Source: DATLLN01 sp963809205 (GTDB taxonomy: Bacteria > Actinomycetota > Thermoleophilia > Gaiellales > JAICJC01). From it: a stretch of DNA of 64,000 bases. The notes below the pieces were generated by a model that saw nothing but the letters and a program-made list of their open reading frames with translations, did no database searches and had not been told where the DNA came from. Numbering within the stretch: position 1 is the stretch's first letter; each line of letters opens with the position of its first letter. The position numbers and the translations under genes are program-made. This document shows, one piece after another, positions 8,001 through 14,604 of the stretch. The DNA lies in contig CAWEIS010000014.1 in assembly GCA_963809205.1 (NCBI GenBank), positions 62,001-126,000 on the forward strand, read 5' to 3'.

Positions 8001-8344
8001 TAGCGGGATTTCTCGCGGACGCGGGCGGCCTTGCCGACCTTGTCGCGGAGGTAGTAGAGCTTCGCGCGGTGGACGTCGCCGATCGCGCCCACCTCGATTT
8101 TCTCGATGCGGGGCGAGTGCACCGGGAAGGTGCGCTCCACGAACACCTCGTTGAAGGACTTCTTGCGGACGGTGAACGTCTCACGGACGCCGGCGCCCTG
8201 CCGCTTGATGCAGATCCCCTCGAACACCTGGACGCGCGAGCGGGTGCCCTCGATGACCTTGAAGTGCACCTTGACGGTGTCGCCCGCCTTGAACTTCGGC
8301 ACCTCTCGGCGCTGGCGGTCCTCGATGTCCTGAATCACGTTCAC
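8000..8344 (-). CDS. rplS: 50S ribosomal protein L19
   Basis: Large-subunit protein at the 30S-50S interface. The 114-residue product has the family pattern FKAGDTVKVHFKVIEGTRSR, FEGICIKRQGAGVRETFTVR and KLYYLRDKVGKAARVREK. I chose GTG 8344 (VNVIQDIED), which overlaps the trmD stop as GTGA and is preceded by a purine-rich AAGGGAG Shine-Dalgarno sequence about 12 nt upstream. It lies in the standard rpsP-rimM-trmD-rplS order. Confidence 0.96.
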   Translation of the reverse strand: MNVIQDIEDRQRREVPKFKAGDTVKVHFKVIEGTRSRVQVFEGICIKRQGAGVRETFTVRKKSFNEVFVERTFPVHSPRIEKIEVGAIGDVHRAKLYYLRDKVGKAARVREKSR

Positions 8345-9051
8345 GGCTCGTTCTCTCCCTTTCGAAGCCGATGCATGGTAGCCGATCGCGATTCGGCCAC
8401 GCGCCACCGTTCGACCTCCGCGTGATGGCCCGAGAGCAGGACGTCGGGCACGTCCCAGCCGCGGTAGGACGCGGGCCGCGTGTAGTGCGGATACTCGAGG
8501 CCGCCGTCCAGCGCGGGCGAGAACGACTCGACCAGATGGCTCTCCTCCTTGCCCAACGCACCGGGCAGCTTGCGCACCACGGCGTCGACCACCACCATCG
8601 CCGCCGGCTCGCCGCCGGACAGCACGTAGGGCCCGATCGACAGCTCGTCGGTCGCGACGTGGTCGTGCACCCGCTGGTCGAATCCCTCGTAGCGGCCGCA
8701 GAGCAAGGTCAGCCGACCGCATACGGCGAGGTCGGCGGCGACGGCGTCGGTCAGCTGCCGGCCGACCGGTGCCAGCAGCACGATCCGCCGCCCCCCGCGC
8801 AGCTCGTCGATGCCCACGCCGTACGTCGCCTCGAGCGCGTCGCAGACGACGTCCACGCGCATCACCATGCCGGCCCCGCCACCGTAGGGCGAGTCGTCCA
8901 CCTGCCGGTGAACGCCCAGCCCGAACGGGCGCATGTCGACCGCGCGCAGCGCCAGCTCGCCGGACTCCAGCACGTTGCGCACTGGGCGCGACTCGCGGAG
9001 CCAGTCCAGGTAGCCCGGGAACAGCGTGAACACGTCGACCTCCAGGCTCAC
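8341..9051 (-). CDS. trmD: tRNA (guanine-N1-)-methyltransferase
   Basis: Methylates G37 N1 in tRNAs reading CNN codons, preventing +1 frameshifting. The 236-residue SPOUT enzyme shows VDVFTLFPGYLDWLRES, DDSPYGGGAGMVMRVD, LLCGRYEGFDQRV and the knot signature ELSIGPYVLSGGEPAAMVVVD. I chose GTG 9051 because it overlaps the rimM stop as GTGA and gives the family N-terminus; the open frame upstream is within rimM. It ends in a GTGA junction with rplS. Confidence 0.96.
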   Translation of the reverse strand: MSLEVDVFTLFPGYLDWLRESRPVRNVLESGELALRAVDMRPFGLGVHRQVDDSPYGGGAGMVMRVDVVCDALEATYGVGIDELRGGRRIVLLAPVGRQLTDAVAADLAVCGRLTLLCGRYEGFDQRVHDHVATDELSIGPYVLSGGEPAAMVVVDAVVRKLPGALGKEESHLVESFSPALDGGLEYPHYTRPASYRGWDVPDVLLSGHHAEVERWRVAESRSATMHRLRKGENEP

Positions 9052-9548
9052 AGCACGCCCTCGCGCAGGCCGATCCGCCGCCCGGCCACATCGACCGCCT
9101 CCACGGCGTCGTCCACGAACGGGATCATCTCGCCCGACTCCAGCTCGAGCACGTCGTTCGCAGGATAGGTGTGCACCGTCCGCACAGCGCCCACGCGGCG
9201 CCCGCCGCACCACACCTCGCAGCCGATCAGGTCGACGTGGAAGAACTCGTCCTCGTCCGGCTCGGGCAGCGCGGACACCGGGACGGTGACGGGCTGGCCG
9301 CGCAGCTCCTGGGCCTGCTCGCGGCTGGCGGCGATGTCGAAGCGGACGATCGGCCGCTCGTCGGTGCCCTTGCGGCCGACGATCGTCGTCTCCCGGTCGC
9401 CCACCGTGACCTCGGTGCCCAGCGCCATCGGCACCGTGCCGCCGTGGCCGGTCAGCGTGACCGATCCGTCCAGGCCATGCGGCTTGCCGATCCTCCCGAC
9501 CTCGATCCGGTCGGGTCGCCAGCCGCGGTCAGGCTGCGATCTCGACAT
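9048..9548 (-). CDS. rimM: Ribosome maturation factor RimM
   Basis: 16S rRNA processing factor that binds S19 and assists 30S head assembly. The 166-residue protein has the N-terminal beta-barrel start RIEVGRIGKPHGLDGSVTL and the PRC-barrel part FFHVDLIGCEVWCGGRRVGAV ending in MIPFVDDAVEAVD. Its start lies 20 bp inside the khpA 3' end and its stop overlaps trmD, so it sits in a translationally coupled chain. Confidence 0.95.
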   Translation of the reverse strand: MSRSQPDRGWRPDRIEVGRIGKPHGLDGSVTLTGHGGTVPMALGTEVTVGDRETTIVGRKGTDERPIVRFDIAASREQAQELRGQPVTVPVSALPEPDEDEFFHVDLIGCEVWCGGRRVGAVRTVHTYPANDVLELESGEMIPFVDDAVEAVDVAGRRIGLREGVL

Positions 9549-9762
9549 GCACCCGGCGGCCCGTGCGCACCGCGGATGCCTTCACCACCGTCCGCAGGGA
9601 TCGGGCGATCCGCCCGCCCTTGCCGATCACCTTGCCGCGGTCGGCCTCGGCGACGTGGAGCTCGAGCAGCACCTCGCCGGTGTCCCGCTCGGAGCGCTCG
9701 ACGCGCACCTCGTCCGGTGAATCCACCAGCTGGCGCGCGAGGTATTCCAGCAGCTCCTCCAT
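9529..9762 (-). CDS. khpA: KH-domain RNA-binding protein KhpA
   Basis: Small RNA-binding protein of 77 residues with one type II KH domain carrying the GxxG loop VIGKGGRIARSLRT. KhpA typically pairs with KhpB (Jag) to influence cell division and RNA metabolism in Gram-positive bacteria. The position between rpsP and rimM is the conserved one. It overlaps rimM by 20 bp. Confidence 0.93.
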   Translation of the reverse strand: MEELLEYLARQLVDSPDEVRVERSERDTGEVLLELHVAEADRGKVIGKGGRIARSLRTVVKASAVRTGRRVHVEIAA

Positions 9763-9771
9763 CGGCGGAGG

Positions 9772-10008
9772 CTAGAGGCCGGCGACTTTGAGCAGCTTCT
9801 TGACGGTCGGCGTGGGCTGGGCGCCCTGCGCGATCCAGGCCCGTGCGCGATCGGTGTCGATCTCGATCAGCGAGGGCTCGAGCTGCGGGTTGTAACGGCC
9901 GATCGTCTCCAGCGTGCGGCCGTCACGTGGGTTGCGCGAATCGGCCACGACGACCCGGTAGATCGGGTTCTTGTGCGAGCCGTGCCGCGCGAGGCGGATC
10001 TTCACCAC
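9772..10008 (-). CDS. rpsP: 30S ribosomal protein S16
   Basis: Small-subunit assembly protein of 78 residues: VKIRLARHGSHKNPIYRVVV, then DSRNPRDGRTLETIGRYNPQ, all standard. Two adjacent GTG codons could start it (10008 or 10005). Unlike most first genes here it has a Shine-Dalgarno sequence (CGGAGG about 10 nt upstream) and a probable -10 farther away, so its mRNA has a short leader. It opens the rpsP-khpA-rimM-trmD-rplS-lepB run. Confidence 0.96.
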   Translation of the reverse strand: MVKIRLARHGSHKNPIYRVVVADSRNPRDGRTLETIGRYNPQLEPSLIEIDTDRARAWIAQGAQPTPTVKKLLKVAGL

Positions 10009-10048
10009 TGGGGAACAACCTCCGACGTAACCATCAGGACAACCACGC

Positions 10049-10054
10049 AGTCTA
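10049..10054 (-). promoter_or_regulatory. -10-like hexamer TAGACT of the rpsP operon (leadered)
   Basis: TAGACT sits about 40 nt before the rpsP start in the 58-bp ffh-rpsP gap. With the Shine-Dalgarno GGAGG at about 10018-10022 this predicts a leader of roughly 35 nt, in contrast to the leaderless pattern elsewhere. Confidence 0.4.
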
Positions 10055-10066
10055 CCCGGGGCGCCC

Positions 10067-11395
10067 TCAGCGGCGCGGCATGCCCGGGAACTGGGGCATC
10101 TTGCCCTTGCCGACCTGCTTCATCATCTTCTGCATCTGCTTGAACTGGCCGAGCAGCTGGTTGACGGTCTGGACGTTGGTGCCCGACCCCGCGGCGATCC
10201 GGCGGCGGCGGCTGCCGTCGATCAACTTCGGGTTGCGCCGCTCGTACGGCGTCATCGACAGGATGATCGCCTCGACCCGGTCGACCTGCCGCTCGTCGAC
10301 CTTCATGTTCTTGAGCTGGCGGCCGACGCCCGGCAGCATCCCCAGCAGGCCGGCCATGCCCTGGCCGCGGGTCATCTTGCGCACCATCCGCAGCTGGTCG
10401 AGGAAGTCCTCGAGCGTGAACTCGGCCTTCCGCAGCTTGGCCTCCATCTCGGCGGCCTGGTTTTCGTCGAACTCCTCCTGGGCGCGCTCGATCAGCGACA
10501 TGACGTCGCCCATGCCGAGGATCCGCGAAGCCATCCGCTCGGGGTGGAACTCCTCGAGCTGGTCGAGCTTCTCGCCGACCGACGTGTAGAGGATCGGCTT
10601 CCCGGTGACCGCGCGCACCGCCAGCGCGGCGCCGCCGCGGGCGTCGCCGTCGAGCTTGGTCAGGATCACGCCGTCGTAGTCGACCGCCTCGCGGAACGCC
10701 TCCGCCGTGGCGACCGCGTCCTGGCCGGTCATCGAGTCGAGCACCAGCACCACATCGTGCGGCTTGACCTTCTGCTTGATCCGCACGAGCTCGTCCATCA
10801 TCTCCTGGTCGATGGACAGCCGGCCGGCGGTGTCCACGATGACGACGTCGCGGCCCTGTGCCTTGGCCTGCTCGATCCCCCACGCTGCCGTCTCCACCGG
10901 ATCGGAGGTGCCCCGCTCGAAGACCGGCACCTGGAGGGACTTGCCGAGCGTCTGCAGCTGCTGGATCGCGGCCGGCCGGTAGACGTCCGCCGCCACCAGC
11001 GCCGGCGTCTTCTTCTGCTTGGCCAGCAGCCGCGCCAGCTTGCCGGCGGCCGTCGTCTTGCCCGAGCCCTGGAGGCCGGCGAGCAGGATCACCGTCGGCG
11101 GCTTGTTGGCGAACGAGAGCTTCGCGCCGGACGTGCCCATCAGCGACGTCAGCTCCTCGTGCACGATCTTCACGACCTGCTGGCCGGGCGTCAGGCTGTC
11201 CAGCACCTCCGCGCCCATCGCCCGCTCCTTGACCTTGGCCACGAAGTCCCGGACGACCGCGAAGTTCACGTCGGCCTCGAGCAGCGCGAGACGGATCTCG
11301 CGCATCGCCTTGTTGATGTCGTCCTCGCTCAGCTTCCCCTTGCCGCGGAGGCCGTCGAGGGTGCCGTTCAGGCGGTCGGACAGGGAATCGAACAT
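10067..11395 (-). CDS. ffh: Signal recognition particle protein Ffh (SRP54)
   Basis: GTPase of 442 residues that binds SRP RNA and signal sequences for co-translational membrane targeting. It has an N domain (MFDSLSDRLNGTLDGL), a G domain with LLAGLQGSGKTTAAGKLA, VIVDTAGRLSIDQEMMDEL and LTKLDGDARGGAAL, and a methionine-rich M domain (about 300-440) ending MKQVGKGKMPQFPGMPRR. A TACGCT hexamer lies 8 nt before the ATG. It is adjacent to its receptor gene ftsY. Confidence 0.97.
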   Translation of the reverse strand: MFDSLSDRLNGTLDGLRGKGKLSEDDINKAMREIRLALLEADVNFAVVRDFVAKVKERAMGAEVLDSLTPGQQVVKIVHEELTSLMGTSGAKLSFANKPPTVILLAGLQGSGKTTAAGKLARLLAKQKKTPALVAADVYRPAAIQQLQTLGKSLQVPVFERGTSDPVETAAWGIEQAKAQGRDVVIVDTAGRLSIDQEMMDELVRIKQKVKPHDVVLVLDSMTGQDAVATAEAFREAVDYDGVILTKLDGDARGGAALAVRAVTGKPILYTSVGEKLDQLEEFHPERMASRILGMGDVMSLIERAQEEFDENQAAEMEAKLRKAEFTLEDFLDQLRMVRKMTRGQGMAGLLGMLPGVGRQLKNMKVDERQVDRVEAIILSMTPYERRNPKLIDGSRRRRIAAGSGTNVQTVNQLLGQFKQMQKMMKQVGKGKMPQFPGMPRR

Positions 11396-11403
11396 GGTCG
11401 GGA

Positions 11404-11409
11404 AGCGTA
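11404..11409 (-). promoter_or_regulatory. -10-like hexamer TACGCT of ffh
   Basis: TANNNT hexamer 8 nt before the ffh ATG, in the 38-bp gap after ftsY; no Shine-Dalgarno sequence is visible. Confidence 0.45.
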
Positions 11410-11433
11410 GTCGGCGCCGGCGGGTGAGCCGTC

Positions 11434-12426
11434 CTACGCTTCAGCGTCGAACAGGGCGTGGCCGAAGTCGACGGGGTCGAACGGTCGCAGATCCTCCAGC
11501 CCCTCGCCGATACCGATCAGCTTCACCGGTATGCCCAGCTCATGGGCGATGGCGAGCGCGATGCCGCCTTTCGCCGTCCCGTCGAGCTTGGTCAGCACGA
11601 TGCCCGTCACCTCGACCGCCTCCGCGAACAGCCGCGCCTGCTGCAGGCCGTTCTGCCCGGTGGTCGCGTCGATCGTCAGCAGCACCTCGTGCGGCGCGCC
11701 GACCAGGCGCTGGCCGATCACGCGGTGGATCTTGCGCAGCTCGTCCATCAGGTGGTCCTGGGTGTGCAGGCGGCCGGCGGTGTCGACGATGACGACGTCG
11801 CGGCCGCGCGACTCCGCTGCCGCAACCGAGTCGTACGCCACGGCGGCCGGGTCGGCGCCCGACTGCGACGAGATGAAGTCCGCCCCGGCGCGGTCGGCCC
11901 ACGTCTCCAGCTGCTCGCCGGCGGCGGCGCGGAAGGTGTCGGCGGCTCCGATCACGACGGTCATGTCGGCCTCGCGGAGGTGGTGTGCGATCTTGCCGAT
12001 CGACGTCGTCTTGCCTGTGCCGTTGACGCCCGTCATCAGCACCACCGCGGGCCGGTGGCTGACGTCGATCCGGGGATCGCCGGGCGGGGTCATCAGCTCG
12101 CCAACGATCTCGGCCAGCCTGGATCGAAGCTCCTCGCCGGTGGTCAGGCCTCCGGCGTCGGACTCGGCTTCCAGCCGCTCGATCACCTCGACCGTCGCCG
12201 GCACCCCGCAGTCGGCCATGATCAGCGCCTCCTCCAGCCGCTCCCAGACCTCGGGATCGGCCGGGTCGAACATCACGGCCTGCAGCTGCTGCGTCATCGC
12301 CCGCCGGCTCTTCGACAGGCTGTCGCGCATCCGCCGGAACAGGCCGCCGCGACTCTCCTCGGGCTCGTCGGCGACCGCCACCTGCTCGGTGCCCGTGTTG
12401 AACATCTGCTGCCACGACCTCGACAT
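11434..12426 (-). CDS. ftsY: Signal recognition particle receptor FtsY
   Basis: Membrane-associated SRP receptor GTPase of 330 residues. The N domain includes LFRRMRDSLSKSRRAM; the G domain has LMTGVNGTGKTTSIGKIA, IGAADTFRAAAGEQLETW, VIVDTAGRLHTQDHLM and LTKLDGTAKGGIAL. The acidic A region of other FtsYs is almost absent. ATG 12426 was preferred to ATG 12435 because the latter lies inside the promoter-like TACGAT, which is 7 nt before 12426. Confidence 0.96.
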   Translation of the reverse strand: MSRSWQQMFNTGTEQVAVADEPEESRGGLFRRMRDSLSKSRRAMTQQLQAVMFDPADPEVWERLEEALIMADCGVPATVEVIERLEAESDAGGLTTGEELRSRLAEIVGELMTPPGDPRIDVSHRPAVVLMTGVNGTGKTTSIGKIAHHLREADMTVVIGAADTFRAAAGEQLETWADRAGADFISSQSGADPAAVAYDSVAAAESRGRDVVIVDTAGRLHTQDHLMDELRKIHRVIGQRLVGAPHEVLLTIDATTGQNGLQQARLFAEAVEVTGIVLTKLDGTAKGGIALAIAHELGIPVKLIGIGEGLEDLRPFDPVDFGHALFDAEA

Positions 12427-12433
12427 CCGGCAC

Positions 12434-12443
12434 ATCGTAGAGT
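12434..12443. promoter_or_regulatory. Overlapping divergent -10-like hexamers for ftsY and the Ldh2-type gene
   Basis: Minus-strand TACGAT (12434-12439) stands 7 nt before the ftsY ATG, and plus-strand TAGAGT (12438-12443) stands 6 nt before the Ldh2-type GTG. They share two base pairs. The start codons are only 23 bp apart, so polymerases could not occupy both at once. Confidence 0.5.
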
Positions 12444-12449
12444 GGCCCC

Positions 12450-13376
12450 GTGCAGGTCGCCGTCGACACCGTCCGCGCGGCGCTCGAGCGGCGGGCCCGG
12501 TCGCTCGGCTTCGACCCGCCCGCGGGGGCGCTGCTGGCCGACCACTTCCTGGACGCCGAGCTGCGCGGCGCCGCCACCCACGGTCTCGGCCGGATGCGCT
12601 GGCTCGCCGGATTCGTCGACATCCGCCCCTCTGCCGCACCGGTGCTGGTCGAGCGGGCGGAGGGCATCGCCCGCTACGACGCCGCGGGCGCGCTCGGCTA
12701 CCTCGCGCTGGCCGGCGCGATAGACGCCGAGCTCGAGCGGCCGCCCGAAGGCGCCCGGCTGATCGTGGTCGGCGGCTGCTTCCCCACCGGCCGGCTCGGC
12801 TGGTTCGCCGAACGAGCCGCCCGGAGTGGCCTGGCGGTGCTGGTGTGGGCGACGTCGACGCCGCGCATCGTGCACCCAGAAGGCGGGCCGCCGGTGGCTG
12901 GGACGAATCCCTTCTGCCTCGCCCTGCCGGGCGACCGGCCGACGGTCGTCGACGTCTCCATGGGCCGCCTCACCTACGGCGAGGTGCTGCGCGCCGCGGC
13001 GGCCGGTGAGCGGCTGCCGGCGGGCGCGGCCGCCCGGCCCGACGGCTCACCCGTAACGGAACCCTCGGAGGTGATCGCCAACCGCGCGGGCATCCTGCCG
13101 TTCGGCGGCGAGCTGGCCCACAAGGGCTTTGCCCTGGCGCTGATGGTCGAGCTGCTGGCGACCGCGCTGGCGCCGGTCGACGGCCATGCGGCATGCGCGC
13201 TGCTGGCCCGGCCGCGGTCGCAGCCCGCCGAGGCGATGCGGCGCGCGCTCGAGGGCCGCCGGTTCCCGGGCGACGCCGGCGCGCGAGCCTCGGAGGCGGC
13301 CCTGGCACGCGGGAGGATCGACGTGGACGACGAGCTCTGGGGCTGGCTGGTCGGGGCTACGACCCCAGCACGTTGA
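12450..13376 (+). CDS. Ldh2/malate-lactate dehydrogenase family oxidoreductase
   Basis: NAD(P)-dependent 2-hydroxyacid or imine reductase family (Ldh2/MDG/YlbC type), unrelated to the classic lactate dehydrogenases. The 308-residue product is slightly short (usual about 340). It shows LLADHFLDAELRGAATHGLGR with the family THG motif, and GGPPVAGTNPFCLALPG with GTNPF, followed by ELAHKGFALALMVELLA. The GTG start is supported by a TAGAGT hexamer 6 nt away. It overlaps the convergent membrane-protein gene by 20 bp. The substrate is unknown. Confidence 0.82.
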   Translation: MQVAVDTVRAALERRARSLGFDPPAGALLADHFLDAELRGAATHGLGRMRWLAGFVDIRPSAAPVLVERAEGIARYDAAGALGYLALAGAIDAELERPPEGARLIVVGGCFPTGRLGWFAERAARSGLAVLVWATSTPRIVHPEGGPPVAGTNPFCLALPGDRPTVVDVSMGRLTYGEVLRAAAAGERLPAGAAARPDGSPVTEPSEVIANRAGILPFGGELAHKGFALALMVELLATALAPVDGHAACALLARPRSQPAEAMRRALEGRRFPGDAGARASEAALARGRIDVDDELWGWLVGATTPAR

Positions 13377-14043
13377 CCGCTCTGGCGGCCACCATCAGGA
13401 TCGCCGCCACCGAGATCGTCGAGTCCAGCGCCATCAGCGTCTTCGCACCACGGGTCAGCGGCATCGAGTCGGTCGGGCTGAACGCGATCCCGTTGGTCAG
13501 CGCCACGTACACGTAGTCCTCCAGCCGCGGGTACCAGCCGGTCGCCGCCAGCTCCGGATTCTCGTCCTGCGGGAACTGGAAGTCCGGCTTCTTGCGGCCG
13601 TGCATCGCCCGCCGCACCGGCCCGCCGGCGTCGTACATCCAGTACCACAGGCCGAACACGATCACGTTCGTCAGCCAGACAACGCCGCCGCTGGAAAGCA
13701 GCTGCGCAGCGGACAGGTTCGAGCTCTCCTCCGTCAGCAGCGCCGCTAACAGCAGCACCAGGTTGGCGAAGTTGCCGAGCACGACGAGCGCGATCAGCCA
13801 CTCCACCCCGCGCCGCACCTTGACCGAATCGGCATCCAGCGGCGACATCGAGAACGCGATCAGCAGCACCGCCTCGGGGATGCACAGGATCAGCCAGACC
13901 CACCCGTCGACGCCGAGCAGCTCCCAGCCCCCGCGAAGGCTCATCAGCGCGAGGGCGACGAGCAGCGCCAGCGCGACACCGACGAACACCGTCGCCTCGT
14001 CCCGCGCCTCACGCCGGGCATCGACCACCTCCGCCTGTGACAT
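13357..14043 (-). CDS. Integral membrane protein, DUF1345-like
   Basis: Protein of 228 residues with about six hydrophobic stretches, starting at VFVGVALALLVALALM. Its C-terminal part, WYPRLEDYVYVALTNGIAFSPTD then a final helix ALDSTISVAAILMVAARAVNVL, resembles the end of DUF1345-type membrane proteins, for which no function is established. It follows the GNAT gene by 42 bp and is convergent with the Ldh2-type gene. I do not recognise a specific role. Confidence 0.7.
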   Translation of the reverse strand: MSQAEVVDARREARDEATVFVGVALALLVALALMSLRGGWELLGVDGWVWLILCIPEAVLLIAFSMSPLDADSVKVRRGVEWLIALVVLGNFANLVLLLAALLTEESSNLSAAQLLSSGGVVWLTNVIVFGLWYWMYDAGGPVRRAMHGRKKPDFQFPQDENPELAATGWYPRLEDYVYVALTNGIAFSPTDSMPLTRGAKTLMALDSTISVAAILMVAARAVNVLGS

Positions 14044-14085
14044 CGAGCGACGGGATTCGTCAGGCGCCGGGGCTTCCCTGCCCGG

Positions 14086-14598
14086 TCAGTCCAGCACGAA
14101 CTCCATCAGCAGCCCGTCAGCCCAGTTCCCGTCGGCCATCCGCTGGTAGCGGCGCATCACGCCGACCGGGCGGAAACCGACCGCCTCGTAGCAGCGCACG
14201 GCGCGCTCGTTGGCGACCGCCGGATCGATGACCAGCCGGTGGTAGCCGAGATCCGCCGTCAGGTGCCGCACCAGCACCTCGATCGACTCGCGGCCGAGGC
14301 CCCGGCCCTGGAAACCCTCGGCCAGGAACAGGTCGATCCCGGCGTGGCGGAAGTCCTCGTCCCCCAGCTCGGCGTACTGGATCATCCCGGCGATCTCGCC
14401 GCCGACCTCGATCACGAACGGCACCGAGTCGTCGCCGGCGGGCGGCTTCGCCGCGTCGGCGACCTCCTGCTCGACCTCGGCCAGCGTGTGCGGCCCCCAC
14501 CAGCGCTCGACGGATGGCTCGCAGTGGATCTCCCACAGCCGCTGGGCGTCCGCGGCCACGGGCGTGCGCAGGGTCAGCCGGTCGCCGCGCAGCTCCAC
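14086..14598 (-). CDS. GNAT N-acetyltransferase, aminoglycoside 6'-N-acetyltransferase-like
   Basis: Acetyl-CoA-dependent acetyltransferase of 170 residues. It has the acetyl-CoA-binding loop FLAEGFQGRGLGRESIEVLV and the late motif IDPAVANERAVRCYEAVGF followed by PVGVMRRYQRM and GLLMEFVLD. The end block is typical of AAC(6')-like and related GNAT proteins of actinobacteria, many of which are not resistance enzymes. It starts 6 bp after the smc stop and probably belongs to that transcript. The acceptor is unknown. Confidence 0.83.
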   Translation of the reverse strand: MELRGDRLTLRTPVAADAQRLWEIHCEPSVERWWGPHTLAEVEQEVADAAKPPAGDDSVPFVIEVGGEIAGMIQYAELGDEDFRHAGIDLFLAEGFQGRGLGRESIEVLVRHLTADLGYHRLVIDPAVANERAVRCYEAVGFRPVGVMRRYQRMADGNWADGLLMEFVLD

Positions 14599-14604
14599 GG
14601 CGGG

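Noticed and set aside
14086..14598. Aminoglycoside resistance gene
   Set aside because: The C-terminal block resembles AAC(6')-like proteins, but many housekeeping GNATs share it; resistance cannot be claimed.
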